Source of the DNA: Paracoccaceae bacterium
Lineage (GTDB): Bacteria; Pseudomonadota; Alphaproteobacteria; Rhodobacterales; Rhodobacteraceae
DNA: 35,315 nucleotides
Direction: 5' to 3'
NCBI GenBank assembly: GCA_020447005.1
Contig: JAGRDO010000019.1
Location: 12,902-48,216 of the forward strand
Under the pieces are notes generated by a model that was not told where the DNA came from, did not search any database, and was given only the letters and a program-made list of their open reading frames with translations. Positions 24,240 through 31,785 of the stretch are shown in pieces. Numbering within the stretch: the first letter of the stretch is position 1; each line of letters opens with the position of its first letter. Made by a program: the position numbers and the translations under genes.

Positions 24240-24346
24240 TGGTTTTCTCCCTTTGTCGGCTTCTGGCCGGGTCAGTCGCGATCAAGCTGCGTACATTCGA
24301 AGCCTTCCGCCTCGTCAACCCGTGTCGCAAGGCAAAAGGCACATAA

Positions 24347-24362
24347 TGCACTAACTAGTTAC
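24347..24362. promoter_or_regulatory. TetR-type operator, site 4 (transporter/regulator intergenic)
   Basis: TGCACT-aact-AGTTAC. The right half matches sites 1-3 exactly; the left half is degenerate, but an alternative compact palindrome TAACT-AGTTA (24352-24361) is perfect. It lies between the divergent binding-protein and TetR genes. On the minus strand a TTGACT (24385-24380) sits one promoter length away, so the site would overlap the -10 region of the transporter operon. Confidence 0.62.
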
Positions 24363-24497
24363 TTCTTTACGGATTGCCAAGTCAAGCCCTATGATAAAGC
24401 TGGTTCATCGCATAAAGTGCTGCGCAAGAAGCGGATTTTGACCATTCGGGTGATAGCGCCACCAAGCTCAAGGAAAGTGACAAGATTCGGTGAAGAC

Positions 24498-25139
24498 ATG
24501 GCAGTGAAAACAACGAAGAAAATCCGCGACGCGGATGCCACGCAGTCGCGGATCCTCGCGGCAGCCAAGAAGGAATTCGCAAAGAGCGGCTTGAGCGGAG
24601 CGCGCGTTGATGAAATTGCCGACCGGGCGAAGGCAAACAAGCGGATGATCTATCATTACTTCGGAAACAAGGAGGATTTGTTCCGAATTGTTCTTGAAGA
24701 TGCCTACACCGATATCCGAACGGCGGAACAGGCGCTGGAGCTGGAGCATCTGCCAGCGCGCGAAGCCCTTGAGAAGCTGATCCGGTTCACCTGGAATTAC
24801 TATCTGAAGAACCCTGAGTTCATAACCCTGGTCAACAGCGAAAACCTCCACAAGGCCCGCCACCTGAAGCAGTCGGACAAGATCGAGGTCCTGTTCAAAC
24901 GCTTTGTCGGCATGGTCGGCGCGCTGCTGGACCGTGGTGTGCAAGAAGGCGTGTTCCGCCCCGGGATCGATCCCGTACAACTGAACATCACGATTGCGGC
25001 AATCGGGTACTACTACCTCACGAACCGCTTCACCGGCTCCATCGTTTTCCAGCGTGACCTGATGGCCCCGGCCGCATTGGAGGAAAGGCTGGCTTTCAAC
25101 ATCGAAACCATCATGCGTTTGGTCTGTTTGGATTTTTGA
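24498..25139 (+). CDS. TetR/AcrR-family transcriptional regulator
   Basis: A 213-residue TetR-type repressor. The DNA-binding domain runs from TQSRILAAAKKEFAKSGLSG through VDEIADRAKANKRMIYHYFGNKEDLF (residues ~15-60), with the typical YHYFGNKEDLF recognition end. The C-terminal ligand domain (TetR_C, RutR-like) contains FTWNYYLKNPEFITLVNSEN and the late GYYYLTNRFTG. The ATG at 24498 is chosen from the HTH position; the frame is open far upstream but overlaps the binding-protein gene. It is divergent from the transporter operon with operator site 4 between. It most likely represses the whole island and is released by the imported compound or a CoA or keto intermediate. Confidence 0.9.
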   Translation: MAVKTTKKIRDADATQSRILAAAKKEFAKSGLSGARVDEIADRAKANKRMIYHYFGNKEDLFRIVLEDAYTDIRTAEQALELEHLPAREALEKLIRFTWNYYLKNPEFITLVNSENLHKARHLKQSDKIEVLFKRFVGMVGALLDRGVQEGVFRPGIDPVQLNITIAAIGYYYLTNRFTGSIVFQRDLMAPAALEERLAFNIETIMRLVCLDF

Positions 25140-25279
25140 AGACGATCCCCGCGCCCGTTGCGGCGAAAGAACGGCGGCTTCGGCGCTGGCAATGCCCTCG
25201 TATGCTGTCAGTGGTCATGGTTTTATGAAAAACCGGGGCGGTTTCATGGCAGAGGCACGGGTTCGGTGCTTGTTTGCGT

Positions 25280-25560
25280 TCAGGCGGCCACGGCTTGGCG
25301 CTCTGGGCGGCATTTTCGGATGGTCGGTTTCTTGATCGCCCCGCCCAGCCTCGGGGTTTGCCGGGCCGGCAAATGTAACGCCTCGGCAGTGCGGATGATC
25401 CCGTGCTTCGCTTCGGCCCGGTATCTCATCCGTCGCCCTCCCCTGCCCCGGTCATGCGTTTCTTGAGCAGTCGGTTCCCAGGCCTCAGCCCGTCCACGAC
25501 CTCTCTCAGCGCCACTCTGTCAGATCGCAGTTCCATGACCTCACGCCGGCGGGGTTCCGG
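25280..25560 (-). pseudogene. Remnant of an IS3-like transposase (orfA 3' end and orfB 5' end)
   Basis: On the minus strand a short frame (about 25560-25426) reads RRREVMELRSDRVALREV then NRLLKKRM, resembling the C-terminal leucine-rich end of an IS3 orfA. It stops at 25426-25428 inside an ATGA overlap with a second frame (25429-25280) starting MRYRAEAKHGIIRTAEALHL then PARQT, the usual start of the IS3 orfB/integrase-type partner. That frame ends after about 49 codons without the catalytic domain. The orfA piece begins directly at the stop codon of the SRPBCC gene. No terminal repeats or full element are present. The rest of the 25140-25560 gap holds nothing recognisable. Confidence 0.55.
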
Positions 25561-26004
25561 CTATCGGTCGATGTCCGGCTCCACGAGCTTCGCGAGCTTG
25601 CGAAGGCTGTCCTGCCAGCCGAGATAACAGGCCTCCAGCGGGATCACGTCTGGAACGCCTTCCTGTACGACCGACATCTCCGTGCCGGCCGAAACGGCCT
25701 TCAGCGTAACGGTCACCGTCATCTCGCCGGGCAGGTTCGGATCATCGAACCGGTCCGTGTAGACGAGCCGTTCGCCGGGGACGAGCTCTTTGTATTCGCC
25801 GCCGAAGGAATGGCTGTGGCCGGTGGTGAAGTTGCGAAACGACATCCGGTGCTTGCCGCCCACCACGGGCTTCAGCTCATGCACGGTGCAAAGAAAGCCG
25901 TAAGGAGGCAGCCAACTGGCTACGGCGTCGGGTTCGAGAAAGGCCCGATAGACCTTTTCGGGCTTCGCCGCGATGACGCGGTGCAGACGGACAGTATTGG
26001 GCAT
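25561..26004 (-). CDS. SRPBCC/AHSA1 domain protein
   Basis: A 147-residue START-like (Activator of Hsp90 ATPase homologue 1-like) protein. Features are HRVIAAKPEKVYRAFLEPDAVASWLPPYG at the N-terminus (residues ~8-36), the middle FGGEYKELVPGERLVYTDRFDD and the end GWQDSLRKLAKLVEP. Such proteins bind hydrophobic ligands and have diverse or unknown functions. The start is supported by AAAGGATG upstream. It is monocistronic. Its stop abuts the IS remnant, so the original 3' flank has been replaced. No link to the NO or catabolic functions is evident. Confidence 0.85.
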   Translation of the reverse strand: MPNTVRLHRVIAAKPEKVYRAFLEPDAVASWLPPYGFLCTVHELKPVVGGKHRMSFRNFTTGHSHSFGGEYKELVPGERLVYTDRFDDPNLPGEMTVTVTLKAVSAGTEMSVVQEGVPDVIPLEACYLGWQDSLRKLAKLVEPDIDR

Positions 26005-26398
26005 GATGACATCCTTTCTTGCACGTCAGTTTTGAAAACATAGGGCCGAACGGCATTCTGACACCGCAGGTCTTTTCTTCCCGGAACATGATGCGCGGCC
26101 CGGCACGACTGTCCGGATCAGGTGCTTCGCCGTCAGATTTCCGGCCCCCGGATTGCCGAGAACCGGCGCAAGGCCCCGCCCGATCCGGATTTTCGGCCGA
26201 TGCGGAGGCCGCCCCATGCCTTGCCACACAGCCCTGATACCATTTCGAAGCGGAACACGCCCATGTGAGGACCGGGGTAGCGTCGGTTTCTGGAGCGAGG
26301 ATCAATCGAGCGAGGCCAAGGTCAGTCGGTTGCAGGGCGATCCCGACCCGGGCCCCCTGTTGCCCCCTTATAGGACGATCATGCCCGGAAAGGCAGTT
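26005..26398. other. 394-bp region without an identifiable gene
   Basis: This stretch lies between the AHSA1 start and the HPP-CBS end. It should hold the promoter for the AHSA1 gene (AT-rich patch near 26030-26042). Open frames on both strands show no recognisable domains, and no clear terminator or repeat was found. Confidence 0.5.
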
Positions 26399-27583
26399 CT
26401 ACGCAGCCGTGGATCGTACAGCGTTGCGGGCCAGAGCGGACACGAGGTCGGATCTGGTGACGATGCCGATGATACGGTCATCTTCCATGACGGGCACGGC
26501 TTCGGCGCGTCCGTCTTCCAGCAGCGGGAGCAATGCACCGACCGGAACATCCTTCGAAACCGTGGGAAGACCCACCGACATTATGTCCCGCGCGCGCGGA
26601 GACTTGCGATCGGCTGCACTGATCAGGTGGGACAGGGCCGCCAGAAAGCCGCTATGTCTGCTGCGGGCGGCACGACGCGCGCTGCGGATCAGGTCGATCT
26701 GGAAGATCACCCCTTCAAGCCGGTTGTCCCCGGTCACGACCGGAATGGACGAAAAGCCATGCGTGCGAAAGAGTGCGGCAACGCGTCCCGCGGTCGTCCC
26801 GGGGGATACCGTCACGAGATCCCGTGACATGAACGTCTCGCATGTCAGCGCGTCCATCTTGTGGGCGGCCGCCAGTTGTTCCGCCGAAGCGATCAACCTC
26901 CCCAAATCCTCAATACCAAGGTTGCTGGACTGGCGGTGTGCCTCAAGTATCTGACGCAAGTCTTCCGTATCAAGGCCGAGCCGCTGCCCGGGTGTCTTGT
27001 CCGTGGTACCGTGAGGGCCGAGGGCATCCGGCTGTCGAAAGGGATAGGTCCGTCCGGTCAGCCGATGCCAGATGATCGCCAGACCGACGAGCACCGCCGT
27101 GCCCGCGATCACCGGCGCCACGACGAACCCCAACCCCAGACGGTCGATGAGACCGGGGTCGAGCGCAGCAACCAGCGCCACGGCCCCGCCCGGAGGGTGC
27201 AGCGACCGCGACAGCACCATCGCAAAGATCGCAAGGCAAAGGGCCAGCGCCGCGGCAGCAATCGGTTCTCTGACGACGGAAAGCACCAGGACGGCCATGA
27301 AGGCAGATATCCCGTTGCCGACGACCGCTGACCAGGGCTGGGCAAGAGGGCTGTTGGGGACCGCAAAAAGCAGGACTGCCGACGCTCCGAACGGTGCGAT
27401 CAGGAAGAACCCGTCATGACGGTCTATTGTCGGCAAGAGCAGCACCGCCCCCGCGATGACGAAGGCCAATCCCGCTCCCAGCGGACCGCGCGCGAGGTCG
27501 ACCAAAGCGCTGCGGCCGATCGCCGGGCCGAAAGCCGAGATACGGCGGTGCCGCCGTGATATGTGGGTTCCCTCTGGCAGCAT
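26399..27583 (-). CDS. HPP family membrane protein with C-terminal tandem CBS domains
   Basis: A 394-residue protein. The N-terminal half has about five hydrophobic segments and the defining SLHPPGGAVAL motif of the HPP family. The C-terminal half holds two CBS repeats, MSRDLVTVSPGTTAGRVAALF... and IMSVGLPTVSKDVPVGALLPLL, with terminal GIVTRSDLVSAL, which usually bind adenine nucleotides and gate activity. Plant and cyanobacterial HPP proteins have been linked to nitrite transport, which would suit a denitrifier, but the link is by analogy. The ATG at 27583 is preferred over a GTG at 27601; neither has a strong ribosome site. It lies 135 nt downstream of the sigma factor gene. Confidence 0.85.
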   Translation of the reverse strand: MLPEGTHISRRHRRISAFGPAIGRSALVDLARGPLGAGLAFVIAGAVLLLPTIDRHDGFFLIAPFGASAVLLFAVPNSPLAQPWSAVVGNGISAFMAVLVLSVVREPIAAAALALCLAIFAMVLSRSLHPPGGAVALVAALDPGLIDRLGLGFVVAPVIAGTAVLVGLAIIWHRLTGRTYPFRQPDALGPHGTTDKTPGQRLGLDTEDLRQILEAHRQSSNLGIEDLGRLIASAEQLAAAHKMDALTCETFMSRDLVTVSPGTTAGRVAALFRTHGFSSIPVVTGDNRLEGVIFQIDLIRSARRAARSRHSGFLAALSHLISAADRKSPRARDIMSVGLPTVSKDVPVGALLPLLEDGRAEAVPVMEDDRIIGIVTRSDLVSALARNAVRSTAA

Positions 27584-27718
27584 CGATCCGGCCTGTTTCA
27601 CGCAGGCGCGACACAGAATACTTTGCGCGGGAAAAGTCCAGACAGGATCCGAGAGCCAGACGAATGCGCCCCGCCCGATGCGCGCGACACGGCGATCTTT
27701 GGTGCCGCCGAGCTTTCG

Positions 27719-28432
27719 TTACCGCCTCAGAACATGCCCCCGGGCTTGCAAGCCGGTAACGACCCGGTCTGCCATGTCCCGGCACCGCGCCCCATCGAAG
27801 GGAAAGATCGCGTCGAACCCGCCCTGGACCTGCTGCTCCAGCGACTGCCGCAAGCGGCGCCTGGCACGGAACAGACGTGTCTTGACGGTGATCGGGTTCA
27901 GCGAGAGGTCGCGGGCGATCTCCTCTATGCTCATGCCTTCGGAATGATGAAGCAGGAACGGAAGCCGCATGTCGGGCGGCAGGCCCGAAACGGCGCGTTC
28001 AAGAAGGTCGCGGATTTCGGTGCGGGCAAGGGCGACATCCGGCATTTCCGGTCTTCGACCGGGAAAGGCCAGGACTTGCGATGTGTCGGGTTCGGTCACT
28101 GTATCGTATTCCTGATGCGGTTGGGCGCGTCGGGCTCGCATGAGCGCGACATTGATGGCGATGCGGGTGATCCAGGTCGAAAAGGCCGAAGCACCGCTGA
28201 ACTGATCAAGACGGGTAAAGGCAGCAAGATAAGCCTCCTGCACCACCTCCTCGGCTTCGGCATCGCTTTGCGCAATACCGCGCGCGACGCGGAAGAGCCT
28301 TGGGTTGAGCCGCCGGATCAACTCGCGCACCGCCGCCTCGCTTCCGGATCGGGCATCGCGCACAAGCTCTGCCTCCGGCGCGTTCATGACAGCGCCATGT
28401 CCAGCTTGTCTGGGCTGGGATCGCGTGGTCAT
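27719..28432 (-). CDS. ECF-type RNA polymerase sigma factor
   Basis: A 237-residue extracytoplasmic-function sigma factor. Region 2 runs through FRVARGIAQSDAEAEEVVQEAYLAAF and FSTWITRIAINVALMRARR. Region 4 is RDLLERAVSGLPPDMRLPFLLHHSEGMSIEEIARDLSLNPITVKTRLFRARRRL. The C-terminal tail of about 30 residues is longer than minimal. The ATG at 28432 overlaps the cupredoxin stop (ATGA), so the two are translationally coupled; an internal ATG at 28387 is an alternative. No anti-sigma gene is adjacent. This suggests control by transcription of the operon or by a distant partner, perhaps in response to copper or periplasmic redox state. Confidence 0.88.
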   Translation of the reverse strand: MTTRSQPRQAGHGAVMNAPEAELVRDARSGSEAAVRELIRRLNPRLFRVARGIAQSDAEAEEVVQEAYLAAFTRLDQFSGASAFSTWITRIAINVALMRARRAQPHQEYDTVTEPDTSQVLAFPGRRPEMPDVALARTEIRDLLERAVSGLPPDMRLPFLLHHSEGMSIEEIARDLSLNPITVKTRLFRARRRLRQSLEQQVQGGFDAIFPFDGARCRDMADRVVTGLQARGHVLRR

Positions 28433-28959
28433 TGCTGCGCCTCCGGATCGATGCGGCCCCGTTGCAGGATTTCCGCGACCGGGGGGAACATCGTCAGTGC
28501 GTCGGCCATGACATCCTCCGTATCGGCGCTGGGGCCCTCCCAGCCGGGGTCTTGCGGGCGACCGACCACGATACGCCCCACCATTCCCGCCATTTCGTGG
28601 GGCTGACAATAATAGTCATACACACCCGGCACGGTAAGAGTGATTTCAAAACTCTCGTCCGGCATCAGGAAGTCGCTGTCCCAGGGTTGCGCGGCTTCGG
28701 GGATTCGGCGTTTTCGGTCGAGGATGTCAGGGTGATAGGCGGTGGTCGTGTGGCTGTTGCCCGGATCCCGGTTCACGAAACGAATGGTCGTGCCGGGCGC
28801 AACCGCAAGGCCACGCGGCGAGAACCAGATGCGTTCGCCATGCGCCGTGCCGCGCATCTCGATGATCTCGGTCGGGCCGGCAAAGGACCGGGCGGGTAAG
28901 GTGAGGGTGGCAAGCGCGCCACCCCCGACGATCAGAACCATGCGACGCGACGGTCTCAT
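28429..28959 (-). CDS. Periplasmic type 1 copper protein (plastocyanin/pseudoazurin-like)
   Basis: A 176-residue cupredoxin. The N-terminus SRRMVLIVGGGALATL is Tat-like, with likely cleavage near residues 27-29. Copper ligands are His70 (GNSHTTT), Cys118, His121 and Met126 in YYCQPHEMAGMVG, the same Cys-x2-His-x4-Met spacing as pseudoazurin. A C-terminal extension of about 40 residues follows the copper loop, beyond the usual ~125-residue domain. It could shuttle electrons to nitrite or nitrous oxide reductase or act in copper sensing. It overlaps the small secreted protein upstream and the sigma factor downstream by ATGA junctions. Confidence 0.87.
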   Translation of the reverse strand: MRPSRRMVLIVGGGALATLTLPARSFAGPTEIIEMRGTAHGERIWFSPRGLAVAPGTTIRFVNRDPGNSHTTTAYHPDILDRKRRIPEAAQPWDSDFLMPDESFEITLTVPGVYDYYCQPHEMAGMVGRIVVGRPQDPGWEGPSADTEDVMADALTMFPPVAEILQRGRIDPEAQQ

Positions 28960-29375
28960 TTCGCAAGCCGTTCCTTGGCGCCGTCATCGTGGTAGAGCAC
29001 GACATGGGCATGGGGTTTTTCCACGCCGGGATGACCCGCGTTGAAATAGATGTCGACGCCCGCGACAGTGTGGGACCCGATCGCCAGATCGTTATAGGCC
29101 GTCCCGTTCTGAAGATCCTCAAGCGGAACCATGTAGATGGTCGCCGACAGCTTGCCATCGTGGTCATAGGCAAGGAACGGGCCCGCGGGCAGCTTCGCCG
29201 GATCGACGAAAAGCGTCCCGAGGCCGGGGATGAATTCCGGCATCGGCAGCGCTTCGCTGACCTGCACATAGGGTTCACCCGGCGGCGACTGTTCCAGCGC
29301 CTTTGCGTCATGTGCCATGGAAACGCCCGTGGTCGCAAATAGCAACGCAACGGTCAGCGGCAGAAGTCTTTTCAT
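28956..29375 (-). CDS. Small secreted protein of unknown function with His-rich segment
   Basis: A 139-residue protein with a clear Sec signal (MKRLLPLTVALLFATTGVSMAHDA, hydrophobic residues ~4-20, cleavage near residue 21). The mature part contains FNAGHPGVEKPHAHVVLYHDD, a histidine-rich strand that might bind metal. It is first of a coupled operon with a cupredoxin and an ECF sigma factor (ATGA overlap at 28956-28959). The start has GGAAAGGA upstream. I do not recognise a characterised family. The shape of the His-rich strand is reminiscent of small domains seen beside ECF sigma factors elsewhere, but I would not assign it. Confidence 0.78.
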   Translation of the reverse strand: MKRLLPLTVALLFATTGVSMAHDAKALEQSPPGEPYVQVSEALPMPEFIPGLGTLFVDPAKLPAGPFLAYDHDGKLSATIYMVPLEDLQNGTAYNDLAIGSHTVAGVDIYFNAGHPGVEKPHAHVVLYHDDGAKERLAK

Positions 29376-29542
29376 GTCTCATCCTTTCCTGAGCAAGGCA
29401 GCACCTGTCGGGGCTACCTGACCCATTGGATGCAGCGGATCGGAAAAGGTTCCCGGATTGGGGATGTCCTCGGGCGCCGTATGGCGGACGAGGCCGGCCT
29501 GCCAGCCGACCTTCTCCGCTCTTCGCCCACAGCGAGAATTCG

Positions 29543-30436
29543 TCAACCTGTTGTATCTCTTAGAAAATCAATCATCGCCCGCACCTTGGCCGGCAGATAG
29601 CTCCGGCTGGGGTAGACCAGCCAGGCGGCGGTATCGAAGGTCGTTGCGGTGACTTCCCATTCGGGCAGGCAGCGCACCAGCCGGCCTGACGCGACATCGT
29701 CGCCGATCAGCCAGTCCGGCAAGAGTGCCGGTCCAAGGCCGGCAAGGCAGGCCCCGCGCAGGGCCAGCGCCGGCGTCAGGACCAGTTCGCCATCGACAGG
29801 TTGTTCGACCACTTTCCCCCGAGCGTCGCGGAAGAGCCAGCGCGACCGGAAGTCGCGAAACGGAAACAGGACGGCCCGGTGGCGGGCCATGTCCTCGGGG
29901 CGCTCCAGCGGCGCCGCACCTGCAAGATAGTCGGGCGCGGCCACGACCCTGTAGTGGGTGTCCATCAGCTTGGACACGATCAGATCGCCCTCGACCCCCG
30001 GACCAAGGCGCACCGCGAGGTCGATGCGGTCCGCGACAAGGTCGACATTCGCGTCGGTGAAGACGCCTTCGACCCGGATCGCCGGATGGGCGGCGCGAAA
30101 CGCGCCAAGGCGGGGCACGATGACCCGCTGGCCGAAGGTGACAGACGCCGACAGGCGCAGCGTCCCCGACGGCGCGGCGCTGGCGTCGCGGGCTTCGTCC
30201 CCGGCCTGGGCGATTTCTTCCAGAAGCGGTGCAATGCGGGCCAGGTAGCGCTCGCCCGCCTCGGTCATCTCCATCCGCCGCGTGGTGCGTTCGAACAGGC
30301 GAATGCCGAGATCGGCCTCGATACCTGCCACGGTGCGGCCGATCGACGAGGGATCGACCCCGCGCGCGCGGGCGGCTCCGGCAAAGCTGCCGGTGCGGGC
30401 GACATCGAGAAGAAGGGCAAGATCGGCCGGATCCAT
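29543..30436 (-). CDS. LysR-family transcriptional regulator
   Basis: A 297-residue LysR regulator. The N-terminal HTH (DLALLLDVARTGSFAGAARARGVDPSSIGRTVAGIEADLGIRLFERTTRRMEMTEAG) spans residues ~4-58. The substrate-binding domain starts near GTLRLSASVTFGQRVIVPRL and includes DLVADRIDLAVRLGP. The start at 30436 is taken as the first ATG giving the usual LysR length. It is divergent from the truncated AhpD-like gene and the hydroxyacid dehydrogenase, with a 104-bp intergenic region, so those are its likely targets. The inducer is unknown. Confidence 0.9.
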   Translation of the reverse strand: MDPADLALLLDVARTGSFAGAARARGVDPSSIGRTVAGIEADLGIRLFERTTRRMEMTEAGERYLARIAPLLEEIAQAGDEARDASAAPSGTLRLSASVTFGQRVIVPRLGAFRAAHPAIRVEGVFTDANVDLVADRIDLAVRLGPGVEGDLIVSKLMDTHYRVVAAPDYLAGAAPLERPEDMARHRAVLFPFRDFRSRWLFRDARGKVVEQPVDGELVLTPALALRGACLAGLGPALLPDWLIGDDVASGRLVRCLPEWEVTATTFDTAAWLVYPSRSYLPAKVRAMIDFLRDTTG

Positions 30437-30480
30437 TCGTGCGTTATTTGCATGAGTGTGCAGCATAAACAATCATTTTT

Positions 30481-30495
30481 CGGCGCTTTTCGCCG
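30481..30495. promoter_or_regulatory. Inverted repeat in LysR divergent promoter region
   Basis: CGGCG-ctttt-CGCCG sits in the 104-bp region between the LysR gene and its divergent neighbour, next to an AT-rich stretch (30465-30480) likely to hold the promoters. It could be a LysR contact site or a small hairpin in the 5' leader. Confidence 0.35.
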
Positions 30496-30540
30496 CAATA
30501 CCTTGGGCGCATCCAACCACCCAAGCTACCGGAGCCCACC

Positions 30541-30879
30541 ATGCCCGACTTCACCCTCCATACCCCCGACACCGCCCCCGACGGCAGCCGCGATGCTCTC
30601 GCCGCCGTCACGAAAGCCTGGGGTTTCACCCCCAAACTGCACGCCATCCTCGCCGAAAGCCCGGCCGCCCTGATCGGCTATGACACGCTGTTCGGCCTGA
30701 TCGCGCAGTCCAGCCTTTCACCCGTCGAACAGCAGGTCGTCTACCAGTCGATCAACGTGTTTCACGGCTGCGAATACTGCACCATGGGTCACACTTACCT
30801 ACAGCCATCACGACGGGTCCCGCTCGACGCCGTCGCAGCCGCCCCGCTCACCATCGAAACACAGGCCGAAGTGGCCTGA
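30541..30879 (+). CDS. AhpD-like/CMD-family protein, C-terminally truncated
   Basis: A 112-residue protein beginning like peroxidase-related CMD proteins (TKAWGFTPKLHAILAESPAALIGYDTLFGLI) and carrying the redox motif CEYCTMGHTYL near residues 78-88. Full-length relatives are about 180 aa. Here, right after GHTYL, the sequence turns to an unrelated tail (QPSRRVPLDAVAAAPLTIE) and stops. Only 15 nt separate the stop from the next gene, so no coding remnant follows. An internal deletion is likely, leaving either a minimal redox protein or a decayed gene. GGAG upstream supports the ATG at 30541. Confidence 0.6.
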   Translation: MPDFTLHTPDTAPDGSRDALAAVTKAWGFTPKLHAILAESPAALIGYDTLFGLIAQSSLSPVEQQVVYQSINVFHGCEYCTMGHTYLQPSRRVPLDAVAAAPLTIETQAEVA

Positions 30880-30894
30880 CCCGGAGACAAGATC

Positions 30895-31785
30895 ATGACC
30901 AGAATCGCCTTCCTCGGCCTCGGCGCCATGGGCAGCCGCATGGCCACCCGATTGATCGACGCGGGGTTCGACGTGACCGTCTGGAACCGCACACCCGCCG
31001 CTGCCGAGCCGCTGGCCCGAAGGGGCGCACGGATCGCGGATACACCGAAAGCTGCCGCGACCGGCGCCGAAATCGTGCTGAGCATGGTCTATGACGACGC
31101 GGCATCGAATGCCGTCTGGCTGGACGGCGAAAGCGGCGCGCTGGCGGGGATGGCAAAGGGCACGCTGGGGGTCGAGATGTCGACCCTGTCGCCTGCCCAT
31201 GTCGCGGCGCTTCACGCGGCGGCCAGGGGGCGGGACGTGGCCTATCTCGATGCCCCGCTGGCCGGCTCGCGCCCGCAGGCCGAGGCCGGACAGTTGATCT
31301 TCATGGCAGGCGGCGCGGCCGCGGATGTCGCACGCGCGCAGCCCGTGCTTCTGGCGATGGGCGGCGCCGTCCACCACGCGGGCGGTGCTGGCGCGGGTTC
31401 CGTCGTCAAGCTGATGGTCAACACGCTCTTCGCGGCGCAACTGGCCACCATCGCCGAACTGCTGGGAATGGCGGCCAAGGCCGGCCTCGAACCGGCCCGG
31501 TCTCTCGAGATCATTGGGGCAACCCCTGTCGCCAGCCCGGCGGCGACGGCGGCGGGCGGTGCCATGCTGGCGCGGAACTTTGCCCCCGCCGCGCCCATCG
31601 ACCTGATCGCCAAGGATCTGATGCTGGCCGCAGAGATGGGCAACGGCCTCGGCCAGGCGATGCAGATGGCGCAGGCAGCTGGCGCGGTCTACCGCGCCGC
31701 TTCCGCCGAAGGCTTTGGCGCCGACAACGTTACCGGGGTCGTCCAGCGGTACATGCCGCGGGCGAAATCCGCGACGAACTTCTAA
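30895..31785 (+). CDS. NAD(P)-binding beta-hydroxyacid dehydrogenase family protein
   Basis: A 296-residue member of the 3-hydroxyisobutyrate/tartronate semialdehyde reductase family. It has the N-terminal Rossmann motif FLGLGAMGSRMA (residues ~6-17), the substrate-binding DAPLAGSRPQAEAGQL, the catalytic lysine in GSVVKLMVNTL and the cofactor-side lysine in DLIAKDLMLA. It oxidises or reduces a beta-hydroxy acid with NAD(P). It lies 15 nt after the truncated AhpD gene, probably in one transcript under the LysR regulator. The exact substrate is not apparent. Confidence 0.87.
   Translation: MTRIAFLGLGAMGSRMATRLIDAGFDVTVWNRTPAAAEPLARRGARIADTPKAAATGAEIVLSMVYDDAASNAVWLDGESGALAGMAKGTLGVEMSTLSPAHVAALHAAARGRDVAYLDAPLAGSRPQAEAGQLIFMAGGAAADVARAQPVLLAMGGAVHHAGGAGAGSVVKLMVNTLFAAQLATIAELLGMAAKAGLEPARSLEIIGATPVASPAATAAGGAMLARNFAPAAPIDLIAKDLMLAAEMGNGLGQAMQMAQAAGAVYRAASAEGFGADNVTGVVQRYMPRAKSATNF

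Noticed and set aside
26153-26954. Plus-strand frames of 224-229 codons starting in the 26-kb gap
   Set aside because: Their longer parts are antisense to the HPP-CBS gene, and the segments in the gap have no recognisable domain.
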